In this document: positions 17,802-26,702 of the stretch, piece after piece | Position numbering within the stretch: position 1 is the stretch's first letter | Layout: each line of letters begins with the position of its first letter | Assembly (NCBI RefSeq): GCF_001742165.1 | Contig: NZ_CP016444.1 | Location: forward strand, 682,001 to 746,000 | Direction of reading: 5' to 3' | DNA from: Burkholderia stabilis | GTDB taxonomy: Bacteria; Pseudomonadota; Gammaproteobacteria; Burkholderiales; Burkholderiaceae | DNA length: 64,000 nt | Made by a program: the position numbers and the translations under genes | The notes under the pieces: model-generated | What the model was told of the DNA's origin: nothing | Databases searched by the model: none | What the model saw: the letters and a program-made list of their open reading frames with translations, nothing else

Positions 17802-18860
17802 TTACGCATCGCGCGCTTCCGCTGCGCTCAGGTAGCCGGTGAGCACTTCGAACCTGCGCGTCGCGCCCGGCGCGAGCGTCGCGACGTTGCCCTTGCGGCG
17901 CTCGGCTTCATACCCTTCCGGCTCGCATGTCGACGGCAGTGCGAACGCGGCGACCTGCTGGTCCGCGTTGTGCAGGAGCCAGCGCGTCGCATGCGGGAAC
18001 TGCTCGGGGCGATACGCGGTGTGGAAGGCGCCGCCGTCCGGATGCGCGAGCAGGAAATGCGCGACGCCGTCCGCATCCGTTTCCACGTCGTTCATGAAGA
18101 ACACGATCTCGGGGTCGTACAGCGCGGGCGCATCGAGCGTCGCGAGCCGCTCCGGTTCGCGCGCGAGCGTGGCCGTGTAGTCGCGCCACGCGGCAGTCGG
18201 CTTCACGTGCGCGGGCACGCTGTCGCGCAGCCGCAAACCGCCGCGCGGCAGCGACTGCACGAAGCGGCTGCCCGGCACATATGCGTAGTTCAGGTGCGCC
18301 ATGTACATCAGGTCCATCGGTGTGCGGCCGAGATTGGTCACGTCCATCGCGATCGTCATCCGCGCATCGTGCTCCGCGAGCCGCACCGACGGACGCGCCA
18401 CATAGTGGCTGCCGAAACCCTGCACGTATTCGTATTCGCCGGTCACCTCGACCGTTGCGCCGCGCGCATCCGTACCGACGATCAGGCTCGCGCGATCCAT
18501 CGGCGCGCACGGCATCTCGCCGTGCAGCGCGTGCGTGTCGCCGGGCCCCGGGCAGCCGTTGCGCAGCAGCCCGCTGTGGAACATGAAACAGCCGTACGTA
18601 TCGATGATCGACGTCGCGCGTTTCGGCTGGCGGAACATGTGCTTCATCGTCAGGTCGCGGCCGTCGAACGCGGCGGCCCAGATCATCTGCCCGAGATACG
18701 GCAGCACGACGAGGTGGCCGCGCCGGTTCTCGAGCTTCAGCGCCTCGACGCCGGACGGATACGCGAACGCGGTGACGGTGAGGCCGTCGGTGCGGTACAG
18801 CGTGCGCGGCGTGTCGCGGAAGTCGTCGCGCCGCAGTTCGATCTCGCCTCGCATGCTCAT
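17802..18860 (-). CDS. deoX: DeoX-like aldose 1-epimerase family protein (DUF4432)
   Basis: 352 residues, beta-sandwich mutarotase-like fold. Seen: LENRRGHLVVLPYLGQMIWAA, CFMFHSGLLRNG, DTHALHGEMPCAPMD and MYMAHLNYAYVPGS, the His/Asp-rich patches of DUF4432. Start ATG overlaps the deoP stop (ATGA). In Salmonella deoX sits in deoQKPX and its exact reaction was long unclear; mutarotation of deoxyribose is a reasonable guess. Confidence 0.8.
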   Translation of the reverse strand: MSMRGEIELRRDDFRDTPRTLYRTDGLTVTAFAYPSGVEALKLENRRGHLVVLPYLGQMIWAAAFDGRDLTMKHMFRQPKRATSIIDTYGCFMFHSGLLRNGCPGPGDTHALHGEMPCAPMDRASLIVGTDARGATVEVTGEYEYVQGFGSHYVARPSVRLAEHDARMTIAMDVTNLGRTPMDLMYMAHLNYAYVPGSRFVQSLPRGGLRLRDSVPAHVKPTAAWRDYTATLAREPERLATLDAPALYDPEIVFFMNDVETDADGVAHFLLAHPDGGAFHTAYRPEQFPHATRWLLHNADQQVAAFALPSTCEPEGYEAERRKGNVATLAPGATRRFEVLTGYLSAAEARDA

Positions 18861-20230
18861 GCTCCCGACGTGTTGCGCGTCGCGGCGTAGCGTGCGGTTG
18901 CGTTGCCGTTGGCCGCCGCATCGGGCGTTGCGGCCGGCAGGTGGCGCAGGCAGTAGAAGCCGTAGTAGACGATCACGACGAAGCATGCGAGCGGCACGAC
19001 GAACGCGAGCTGCATGTTGCCGCCCGTGTGATCGGAGATCAGCCCCTGGATCAGCGGCACGACCGCGCCGCCGACGATGCTCATCACGAGGATCGAGCCG
19101 CCGTACTCGGTGTCCTTGCCGAGGCCGTCGATCGTGAGGCCGTAGATCGTCGGCCAGCACGGGCCGAGGAACACGCTCACGCCCACCGCCGCATAGACGG
19201 CCGTGATGTTGTGCACGCTGATCGTGTACGCGAGCAGCGCGATGCACAGCACGCCGTAGACGATCAGCACCTTGGCCGGGCCTACGCGTTTCATCACGAG
19301 CGTCGCGATCAGCTTGCCGACGAAGAACGCGAAGAATGTCGCGAGCAGGTAGTGCGATGCGCCGCGCTCGGTGAGGCCGCCGATCTGCATCGCGAGCCGG
19401 ATCGTGAAGCTCCACACGCCGACCTGCGCGCCGACATACAGGAACTGCGCGACGACGCCCGCGACGAAGCGCCGGTTGCCGAACAGGCGCGCGAGCGTGC
19501 CGCGCGCGTCGATCCGGTGCGTGGCCGCCCCCGGCCCGTTGCCCTTGCAGGCGGGGTACGGCGTGAGCGCGAACACGATGAACACGGCGACGAGCACGAC
19601 AATCAGCCATTTGTACGGCTCGAGCGTGGCCTGGATCATCGCGAGCTGGTGCACGTGCGCGTCGGCGGCCGACATCGCCGCGAGCTGCGCATGCGACGCA
19701 TCGCCTTCCTTGAAGATCAGCAAGCTGCCCATGTACACGCCGGCCATCGCGCCGAACGGGTAGAACGTCTGCGAGATGTTCAGCCGCCGCGTGCTGGTGT
19801 CGCGCGGGCCCATCAGCGTCGAATACGAGTTCGACGCCGTTTCGAGGAACGACAGGCCCGCGGCGATCACGAACAGCGCGACGAGGAACATCCCGTACTT
19901 CGCCATCGAGGCGGCCGGGAAGAACAGCAGGCAGCCGGTCGTGTAGAGCAGCAGGCCGACGAGGATCGTCGTCTTGTAGCTGAACTTCTTCACGACGGTC
20001 GCGGCGGGAATCGCGAGGAAGAAGTAGCCGAGATAGAACGCGGACTGCACGAATGCCGATTCGAAATCGGACAGGAAGAACGATTTCTTGAACTGCGCGA
20101 TCAGCACGTCGTTCAGGTTCGCGGCGGTGCCCCACAGCGCGAACAGGCAGCACAGCAGCGTGAACGCGAACAGCGGCGTGCGGGTCAGGTAATAACCGTC
20201 GGGTGTGTGTTCGATCCTGGCTCGGCTCAT
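18857..20230 (-). CDS. deoP: deoxyribose permease, FucP-type MFS
   Basis: 457 residues, twelve membrane helices. The N-terminus LFAFTLLCCLFALWGTAANLNDVLI and the SAFYLGYFFLAIPAATVVKKFSYK stretch mark the FucP sugar:proton symporter family. Position between a PfkB kinase and a DUF4432 protein matches DeoP of the Salmonella deoxyribose operon. It would import 2-deoxyribose. Confidence 0.87.
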   Translation of the reverse strand: MSRARIEHTPDGYYLTRTPLFAFTLLCCLFALWGTAANLNDVLIAQFKKSFFLSDFESAFVQSAFYLGYFFLAIPAATVVKKFSYKTTILVGLLLYTTGCLLFFPAASMAKYGMFLVALFVIAAGLSFLETASNSYSTLMGPRDTSTRRLNISQTFYPFGAMAGVYMGSLLIFKEGDASHAQLAAMSAADAHVHQLAMIQATLEPYKWLIVVLVAVFIVFALTPYPACKGNGPGAATHRIDARGTLARLFGNRRFVAGVVAQFLYVGAQVGVWSFTIRLAMQIGGLTERGASHYLLATFFAFFVGKLIATLVMKRVGPAKVLIVYGVLCIALLAYTISVHNITAVYAAVGVSVFLGPCWPTIYGLTIDGLGKDTEYGGSILVMSIVGGAVVPLIQGLISDHTGGNMQLAFVVPLACFVVIVYYGFYCLRHLPAATPDAAANGNATARYAATRNTSGA

Positions 20231-20272
20231 GGGTGTCTCCTTCCCAAGTGGTCTCGTCGATGAAGGCGCCGC

Positions 20273-21199
20273 TCAGAGGCCGGCGTCGCGGAGGAAGCAT
20301 TCGAACGTCGCGGCGTCGGCGTACGACTTCTGCGTGCCGAGGCCCGTGACCGAATGCGCGGCGTAGGCGGACGCGTAGCGCATCGCATCCACCGCGTCGC
20401 GCGACGCGGCATAGCAGCGCGCGAAGCAGCCGATGTACGCATCGCCCGCGCCCGTCGTGTCGCGCGCGTCGACCGGCACGCCCGGCACATGCCGCGCGCC
20501 GTCGCGCGAGACGAGCAGCGAGCCCTTGTCGCCGAGCGTGACGAGCACGTGCTTCAGGCCGCGTGCGACCAGCGATTCGGCGGCGCGCGTCGCGGTGTCG
20601 CGCGAATCGACCGGCATGCCCGATACGATCGCGAGCTCGGTTTCGTTCGGCACGAAGAATTCGACGGAGCGGATGCGCTCGAAATCGAGATCGGCCACCG
20701 CGGGGGCGGGGTTCAGCAGCACGGGAATGCCGTGCCGCGCGCCGAACGCGATCGCGTGATAGACCGTGTCGAGTTCGATCTCGAGCTGCAGCACGATCAA
20801 CGCGCATTCGGCGAGCATCGGCGCGGCTGCGTCGATATCGGCCGGTTTCAGGTGGCGGTTCGCGCCCTTGACGATCAGGATGCTGTTGCTCGAATCGGGT
20901 TCGACGAAGATCGGCGCGACGCCGCTCGGCACGCCGGCGACCTTGCGCACGTGCGTGGTGTCGATTCCTTCACGCTCGAAGTTGCGGATCGTGTTGTCAG
21001 CGAACACGTCGTCGCCGACCTTCGTCACCATCACGACGCGCGCGCCGAGGCGCGCGGCCGCGACGGCCTGGTTCGCGCCCTTGCCGCCGCAGCCGAGTTC
21101 GAAGTTCGGCGCTTCCAGCGTTTCGCCCCGGGCGGGCATGCGCGCGACATAGGTCACGAGGTCGACCATGTTGCTGCCGATGACGGCGATTGTCTCCAT
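20273..21199 (-). CDS. deoK: deoxyribokinase, PfkB family
   Basis: 308 residues. The first PfkB signature GCGGKGANQAVAAARLG is at about 35-51 and the second, DTTGAGDAYIGCF, with the catalytic Asp, is near 245-257. RbsK-like in sequence; the deo context points to deoxyribose as substrate, giving deoxyribose 5-phosphate for DeoC. Start METIAVIGSN at 21199 is chosen because the 32 upstream codons do not look like kinase and GGAAGAGACGCA lies before the ATG. First gene of the deoK-P-X transcript. Confidence 0.87.
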   Translation of the reverse strand: METIAVIGSNMVDLVTYVARMPARGETLEAPNFELGCGGKGANQAVAAARLGARVVMVTKVGDDVFADNTIRNFEREGIDTTHVRKVAGVPSGVAPIFVEPDSSNSILIVKGANRHLKPADIDAAAPMLAECALIVLQLEIELDTVYHAIAFGARHGIPVLLNPAPAVADLDFERIRSVEFFVPNETELAIVSGMPVDSRDTATRAAESLVARGLKHVLVTLGDKGSLLVSRDGARHVPGVPVDARDTTGAGDAYIGCFARCYAASRDAVDAMRYASAYAAHSVTGLGTQKSYADAATFECFLRDAGL

Positions 21200-21260
21200 C
21201 TGCGTCTCTTCCTTGGTATGGGGTGCGGCCGCATCGGTGGTGGGAAGCGGCCTGCAACGA

Positions 21261-21318
21261 GTGATAATAAAATCACAAACAATGTGAGAATGCAATCTTC
21301 ATATGTGAAATATGTCAC
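21261..21318. promoter_or_regulatory. operator cluster before deoK
   Basis: An AT-rich block holds three short inverted repeats: GTGATAATAAAATCAC (21261-21276), TCACAAACAATGTGA (21273-21287) and ATGTGAAATATGTCAC (21303-21318). The middle one matches the element beside deoC. Expected to be the repressor sites and promoter of deoK-P-X. Confidence 0.55.
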
Positions 21319-21396
21319 TTTTTGTGGGTGGGCGCGTTTTCGCAGGGGCAGCGAGCGCCCCGTACCCGGTCCGCCGGTTCCTCCATTCCGAACAGG

Positions 21397-21822
21397 ATGA
21401 TCGAACGAGGCACCGTATCCCTCTTGACCGACATCCGCCGCATGATTGATTCGGCGCGCGCCCGGGCGGCCGGGCGGCCGCGGTCGTCAACGCGGAACCG
21501 CTCCTTTTTTGGGGCAGGGTGGTCGCATTCGAGATGACGTGCTGGGCGGTGAGCGCGCGGGTGACGGACAACAGATCCTCCCTGCGCTCGCACGGCAGCT
21601 GAGAGGCGAGTACGGCCCGGGTTGGAGCGAGCAGCAATTGCGCCACTGCATCCGTGCGGCCGAGGTGTTTCCTGGCGAGCAAATTCTCTCCACGCTGCGG
21701 AGAGAATCGAGCTGGACCCAATTGAAGATGCCGATATACGTCGAAGACCCGCTCAAGCGCGACTGCTACTTTGAACGGTGTCGCCCGGAGCGCTGGTTGT
21801 CGCGGCAGTTGCGGGAGTGGGG
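21397..21822 (+). pseudogene. remnant of YhcG/DUF1016 PDDEXK nuclease gene
   Basis: The N-terminal DUF1016 domain is recognisable but spread over three frames: MIERGTVSLLTDIRRMIDSA (from 21397), then AVVNAEPLLFW (from about 21480), then GGERAGDGQQILPALARQL, WSEQQLRHCIRAAEVFPGE and DPLKRDCYFERCRPERW (to about 21822). Two frameshifts and complete loss of the C-terminal nuclease domain (family length about 350, here about 140 residues) show a dead gene. YhcG-type proteins are often on mobile or defence-rich segments. Confidence 0.75.
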
Positions 21823-22143
21823 CTCGCCGTTGGTGCCGCCGTTATGTCAAGCAGTACGAAACCACCAATGTTGCACGTCGTCGCCAGCGCGGCGCGACTT
21901 TGCACATGGGGACTGGCAATTGCGATCGGATTGCCTGTTTGGCGGTGGATTCTGGGCGCCCATCAGGCGCGGAAACGACCTGGTCTGTGTATTGCGTCCG
22001 AATCGCGCCCGGTTGCGCGCAGCGAGGTGGCCTGTCTTCAACTTTCGGTGTTCTGGTGTGCAGTGACGTTCGCGCTTGCGGGTTGGTCGCTGATACTGTT
22101 TCTCGTGGCTGTTGTTCTTGCTGCATATGCTGTACAGGGTTAA
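21778..22143 (+). CDS. hypothetical small membrane protein
   Basis: 121 residues from a GTG start, overlapping the end of the DUF1016 remnant in another frame. Three hydrophobic segments (about 5-25, 38-58, 92-118) separated by a basic loop. No family recognised. It may be real or may be a chance frame in decayed sequence. Confidence 0.3.
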   Translation: MSPGALVVAAVAGVGLAVGAAVMSSSTKPPMLHVVASAARLCTWGLAIAIGLPVWRWILGAHQARKRPGLCIASESRPVARSEVACLQLSVFWCAVTFALAGWSLILFLVAVVLAAYAVQG

Positions 22144-22244
22144 ACGGCAGAGAAACGAACCTGGTTGCAAAACGTGCGTGCGTGTCGCGCGTTCCTGACG
22201 GGCTGGTGCGCCCGGCCACGGCACATAACATCGCGCTAGAAAGA

Positions 22245-23210
22245 TTAGGCTGCCTTATCATCCTGTTCGCTCGACACACGGGGCGATTGGGGCAGCGTGG
22301 CACACGGCTGCGACAACTGCTCGACCAGTGCGTCGATTGTGACGCGAAGACGGGCCGTCATGCGCGTGGTCTTCGACCAAAGTAGATGAATGGGTAGCGC
22401 ATCGGGTTGCGCGCCAGGCAGTACCTCGACCAATCGCCCCGCACGGATATCGTCTTCGACGAACCAGCCGGGAAGTTGAGCGAGCCCGAGTCCCGCCAGC
22501 GTCGCATCCTTCACGGCCGCGACGTCACTCAGGCGAAGGCGCGCCTGGGCCGGCTGACGCGTGCCCCGGCCCGCATCGCCGGCGAACTGCCACACCTCCT
22601 CAGCCTCGCGGCGTAGCAGCGCAATGCGATGGTGGCCGTCGATCGCTTCCCGGGATGACGGCGTGCCGTGTCGATCGAGATAGCCGGGCGCAGCACACAA
22701 CTGCAACGCCTGATCGCCGAGCCGGCGCGCGACATGCGACGCACTGTCCTCGAGCTTGCCGATGCGAACTGCCAGGTCGATGTTTTGCTCGACCAGATCG
22801 ACAGTGCGATTGGAAAACAGAATGTCCAGATCGAGGGCCGGGTGACGTTCGGCTAGCACGTTCAGCACGGGCAGCACGCGAACGCGCCCGTAGAGCACCG
22901 GCAGTGCGATGCGGACTCGACCGGTCGGCATCAGATGTCGCTCGGCCAGCGAGGATTCCGCCTGATCCAGCTCGGCCAGCGCACGCAGGCACCGCTCGTG
23001 ATATGCCGCGCCCTCGTCGGTCAGCGTCATGCGTCGTGTCGTGCGCTTGAACAGCCGCACACCCAGACGATCTTCCAGCCGCGCCACGGCCTTGCCGACA
23101 CTGGAAGGTGATTGCCCCATCTGGCGTGAGGCCACGCTGAAGCTTCCGCACTCGACGGCCTGGACGAACGCGAGGATGCCCCGAAAACGGTCGGTTGGCG
23201 GGATCGGCAA
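22245..23210 (-). CDS. LysR-family transcriptional regulator
   Basis: 321 residues. HTH at about 12-70 (FVQAVECGSFSVASRQMGQSPSSVGKAVARLEDRLGVRLF) and a LysR substrate domain after 95 (GRVRIALPVLYGRVRVLPVL). It is divergent from the MFS gene at 23333, with a LysR-type palindrome between, so it likely controls that exporter. Confidence 0.93.
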   Translation of the reverse strand: MPIPPTDRFRGILAFVQAVECGSFSVASRQMGQSPSSVGKAVARLEDRLGVRLFKRTTRRMTLTDEGAAYHERCLRALAELDQAESSLAERHLMPTGRVRIALPVLYGRVRVLPVLNVLAERHPALDLDILFSNRTVDLVEQNIDLAVRIGKLEDSASHVARRLGDQALQLCAAPGYLDRHGTPSSREAIDGHHRIALLRREAEEVWQFAGDAGRGTRQPAQARLRLSDVAAVKDATLAGLGLAQLPGWFVEDDIRAGRLVEVLPGAQPDALPIHLLWSKTTRMTARLRVTIDALVEQLSQPCATLPQSPRVSSEQDDKAA

Positions 23211-23233
23211 TTTGATCGTTCCTGTCTTTTATG

Positions 23234-23252
23234 TTGATAAAGATTCTATCAA
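23234..23252. promoter_or_regulatory. candidate LysR binding site
   Basis: TTGATA and TATCAA form a perfect inverted repeat around a 7-base spacer, within the 122-base region between the LysR gene and the divergent MFS gene. Shape and position fit a LysR recognition site. Confidence 0.6.
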
Positions 23253-23332
23253 TTACGTCTTTGGAGTCTCCCATATCATTTTCTCCTTCCGCATGGGCCG
23301 TGTCGCCGTGCTTATGAAAGGAGAGCCGTACC

Positions 23333-24718
23333 GTGCATCGTTCACCACGCCGCGCGCGCTGGCTGGCATTGGCCGGTGTCGCTATCGCCAGCTTCCTGGG
23401 CTGCATCGACTTCACCATCGTCAACACCGTGATTCCGGACATCCGTTCGGCCTTCGATGTCGGCATCGATCAAGTGCAGTGGGTCGTCACGGCGTTCGTC
23501 ATCGCGCTGTCCAGTTGCACCATTCCGGTCGGACAACTGGCGGACCGCCACGGCCGTCGCCGGGTGATGCTCGCCAGCATGGCGGTGTTCGGCAGTGCGT
23601 CGCTCGGGGCCGGGCTGGCGTCGGGGCTGGTCGCGCTGGTGCTGTGGAGAGTCGTACAGGGCATTGCTTGCGCAGGGCTGTACACGGCCTCGGCAGCGCT
23701 GGTCGCGACGATGTTCCCTGAAAGCGAGCGCGGCAAGGCGCTCGGGCTGCTGTTCAGCGTCAACGGCCTGGGGCTCGCGCTTGGCCCTGTCGCGGGCGGG
23801 CTGCTGGTCGATGCGCTCGGCTGGCGCTGGATCTTCCTCGTCAACGTGCCGTTGATCGTCACGAGTTTTCTGCTCTGCGCGGGCCGGTTGACGCAGGACG
23901 CGGCCGCGCCGATGCAGAGGCGGGCGCGCTTCGATTGGCCTGGTGTCGCGTTGCTGTTGACGATCCTTCCCTGCGGTCTCGTCGCAGTGGTGCGCGGCGG
24001 CGAATGGGGCTGGACTTCGCCGGCCACGCTGGGGTTGCTGCTCGTCGCATTGCTGTCGGCGGCCGCGTTGACTCGGGTCGAGCGGCATGCTGCGGCGCCA
24101 TTGCTGCAACTCGCGTTGTTCCGGCAGCGGCCATTCGTGCTCGCCGTGTGCGCGACGGCCGGACTTGCTTTCTTCTATTGCGCGGCGTTCCTGTTCATGC
24201 CGTTGTATCTCGGGGAACTGCGCGGGCAGGATAGCGCCGCGACAGGCTGGCTGTTGTTGCCCACGACTGCCGTCATGGCGATGGTTTCGCCGCCGGCCGG
24301 CCGCGGATATGACCGCTTCGGCGCAGTGGCGATCATGGCGATCGGGTTCGTCGCGCTGCTGGTTTCGGCGTTGATGCAGGCCACGTTCGGTGCGACCACC
24401 GCGTGGTGGTGGGTACTGGCTGGTTTCGCCTGCATGGGGTTCGGCTGGGGTTGCGTACTGGGACCGTCGCTGACGGCAGCGTTGGCTGCGGTGCCGGAAG
24501 CGTTGGCCGGCACTGCGCTCGGCATGGCGACGATGGTGCATAACGTCGGCGGTTCGATGGGTCTTGCAGCCGCGACCGTGTTGTACCGATTCTCGGCGAC
24601 GCCCGACGGCGGGTTCATCACGGGTTACCGTTCGGTCATGCTGATGCTGGTCATCGTGTGCATCGTGGTGTTGTGGATATTGGCGGTGGAACATCGCCGC
24701 GACCTTCGAGCGCGCTAG
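23333..24718 (+). CDS. MFS transporter, DHA2 (EmrB/QacA) type
   Basis: 461 residues from GTG (AAAGGAGAG 8 bases upstream). About fourteen hydrophobic segments; motif A is GQLADRHGRRRVML (about 61-74), the DHA2-type IDFTIVNTVIPDI is at 25-37, and motif C lies around LGLALGPVAGG. A drug or metabolite exporter, probably under the divergent LysR. Confidence 0.9.
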   Translation: MHRSPRRARWLALAGVAIASFLGCIDFTIVNTVIPDIRSAFDVGIDQVQWVVTAFVIALSSCTIPVGQLADRHGRRRVMLASMAVFGSASLGAGLASGLVALVLWRVVQGIACAGLYTASAALVATMFPESERGKALGLLFSVNGLGLALGPVAGGLLVDALGWRWIFLVNVPLIVTSFLLCAGRLTQDAAAPMQRRARFDWPGVALLLTILPCGLVAVVRGGEWGWTSPATLGLLLVALLSAAALTRVERHAAAPLLQLALFRQRPFVLAVCATAGLAFFYCAAFLFMPLYLGELRGQDSAATGWLLLPTTAVMAMVSPPAGRGYDRFGAVAIMAIGFVALLVSALMQATFGATTAWWWVLAGFACMGFGWGCVLGPSLTAALAAVPEALAGTALGMATMVHNVGGSMGLAAATVLYRFSATPDGGFITGYRSVMLMLVIVCIVVLWILAVEHRRDLRAR

Positions 24719-25778
24719 GACCCAAAACAGAAACCCTCTCTACATGGGTGGCGGATTTCCTTCTCGCAATCCGCTTCCGGTTCGTGCGTGGCTCCAGACC
24801 TGGCACCGCGACGCTGCGCCCGGCTGCCCGCCACCCGCACCTGGCCGCCATCTCGTGGCCGCTGCCACCGGTCACGCCGACCAGTGCCGCGGCTGCCGAC
24901 CTCGCGCTTCTGCAGCAGCACCGTGATCTCGCCCGACACGTCGACGGAGTCAACTCGCATCTCGAGCACGCGGCTGGCGGCGCAGGAAGCGCTGGGACAT
25001 CAGTTATTGCCTGATGCACCGGTACAACGGGATACGATCGCATCAGTTCAATGACGTACTTGCACCGGCTGTCGCGGAAGAAAAACCTGACGCAGCGTCC
25101 GGAATGAGTCGATCACTACAGCCGACTCGACACAGTTACTATTTTCGATGTGCAACCACGCGCACCGTCCCCATCATCCCGCTGTCCTCATGATCTAGAA
25201 GATGGCAGTGGTAGACAAATGTGCCAACTGCATGAGGATTGCGGAAGTCCATGCGCAACCGTACGTGGGGTAGCTCAGCATTGTGTTCTTGTAGTACGGC
25301 ACGTTGACCGTATCTCGCAGGAAGGGTGGCTTCGGCGCGATTTCCGAATTCAACCGGTCTTTTCGGATGCTCGCAAGGCGACTGCCGCGGATGAATCGCG
25401 AAGTGGCGAATGACTACGCAAGTCGGACGTGACGACATCATCCCGCCTGCTCTGACATCGGAACGAATCGACGTGCGCGCCGAACGCCGCGAACCGTTCC
25501 GAAAATTGTGTCCGAAAACTTCTCGGAGTATGGCTTGACGTCGTGCCCCCTCCATCGCTTCATGCGTCGCGTCGCGCACAAACATGGCTTGATTTCAGAT
25601 TGTCGGCTTGCAGTGTCGGTTATGTCTGCCAGTTTGGCGCTTTTCGGCTAGATCCCGGTCCCCATTTGCGTACGCGAATTCGATACGATGCGCAGAAACG
25701 CTGTTGCCACGATGCCCGCACGCGAAGCACACGATGCGGTCACACCGATAATCGTCTTTGACCGGGGATCCGTCGTCC
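24719..25778. other. gene-poor stretch with decayed sequence
   Basis: About 1.06 kb between the MFS gene and bcsD. Apart from the multicopper oxidase remnant on the minus strand, the frames here show no recognisable product. The part after 25400 presumably carries the bcs promoter; no element was firmly placed. Confidence 0.5.
25139..25400 (-). pseudogene. multicopper oxidase C-terminal remnant
   Basis: The stretch VGTFVYHCHLLDHEDSGMMG, carrying the His-Cys-His copper-site pattern of cupredoxin domain 3, ends at a stop at 25139. Upstream homology continues in a different frame as EIAPKPPFLRDTVNVPYYKNT (about 25275-25345), so at least one frameshift separates them, and no start or domains 1-2 are present. 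A broken tail of a laccase/CopA-like gene. Confidence 0.75.
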
Positions 25779-26234
25779 ATGCAGGGAATGTTGGAGCATC
25801 TTCTTGAGCGCCATGTGTCGGTCCAGTGGCGCGGATTCCTCGAGGCATTGGCCGGTGAATTCAACGATCAGCTCGATCGAGACGAGTTGAGGCAGTTGAT
25901 GGCACGCGTCGGCATGCGCTTCGCAGCCGCGCATCCGATTGGCCCCTGCGAGTCGACCAACGATCTCGCGGATGCGTTGAATGCCCGCTGGCGCGATGCC
26001 CAGTGGGGTTACGCCGAACTGACCGACGAACACGATTTCCTGCGCATCGTCCATTACGCCGCGCCGTTGCGCGCGCTCGGCGACGGCCATGTCACGTGGT
26101 CCTCCGCCTTCCTGGAGGGCGCATATCAGGGCTGGTTCGACAGTGTCGGCGCGACCGGCTTGCGCGTGATGCAGGACGTCACGGCGCTGGACGATGCGCG
26201 GATCGAACTGCGAATTGCGCGGGCAATGGACTGA
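25779..26234 (+). CDS. bcsD: cellulose synthase subunit D
   Basis: 151 residues, the usual size. WRGFLEALAGEFNDQLDRDELRQLMARVGMRFA and the terminal LRVMQDVTALDDARIELRI are BcsD-like. In Komagataeibacter BcsD is a periplasmic channel helping glucan chains pack; its role in Burkholderia is less clear. ATG at 25779 is preferred; TTG at 25758 is an alternative. First gene of the bcs operon. Confidence 0.88.
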   Translation: MQGMLEHLLERHVSVQWRGFLEALAGEFNDQLDRDELRQLMARVGMRFAAAHPIGPCESTNDLADALNARWRDAQWGYAELTDEHDFLRIVHYAAPLRALGDGHVTWSSAFLEGAYQGWFDSVGATGLRVMQDVTALDDARIELRIARAMD

Positions 26235-26282
26235 GCGGCCCGGTTGACCTGCAATTCCGCGATAACAGAATGGGCTCTCGCC

Positions 26283-26702
26283 ATGTCGACTTCACACGAT
26301 ATCGAATCGCTGTTCACGCGTTTTGGCGGCGACGCCGAACGCTACCATGAAGTACGTGCCGAAGCGGACGCCGAAGTGGCCCGCGCGCGTTGGCCGCTGC
26401 TCTGTGGTGTCGAGTTGCGCACGAACGTGTCGCACGGGCAGCCGGGCTCGAGGTCGCAGGATGGCGGGAATAGCCTGCGCAAAATCGTGGCGGCCGACAT
26501 ACGTGCGTTGCCTGCGCCGGAGGTCGGCAGGCGGAATCAAACACCCGGCCCGCTGAAGAAACTGGTTAGCAGACCACCGGCATCGGATCGTACGGATGCA
26601 CAAGATCCGTCGCAGCCGCTGGTGCGGTTGTTCGAGCGGCTGCGAGCGGAGGCGACGGGGGCGGGGTTGCAGAAGCCATCGGTGTGGACGGGTCGTTCAT
26701 GA
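26283..26702 (+). CDS. bcsP: cellulose biosynthesis protein BcsP
   Basis: 139 residues, mostly polar and probably disordered, with a short conserved N-terminus MSTSHDIESLFTRFGGDAERY and a conserved tail LVRLFERLRAE. Its place between bcsD and bcsQ and the N-terminal pattern fit BcsP, a regulatory companion of BcsQ in beta-proteobacteria. Its TGA overlaps the bcsQ ATG. Confidence 0.75.
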   Translation: MSTSHDIESLFTRFGGDAERYHEVRAEADAEVARARWPLLCGVELRTNVSHGQPGSRSQDGGNSLRKIVAADIRALPAPEVGRRNQTPGPLKKLVSRPPASDRTDAQDPSQPLVRLFERLRAEATGAGLQKPSVWTGRS

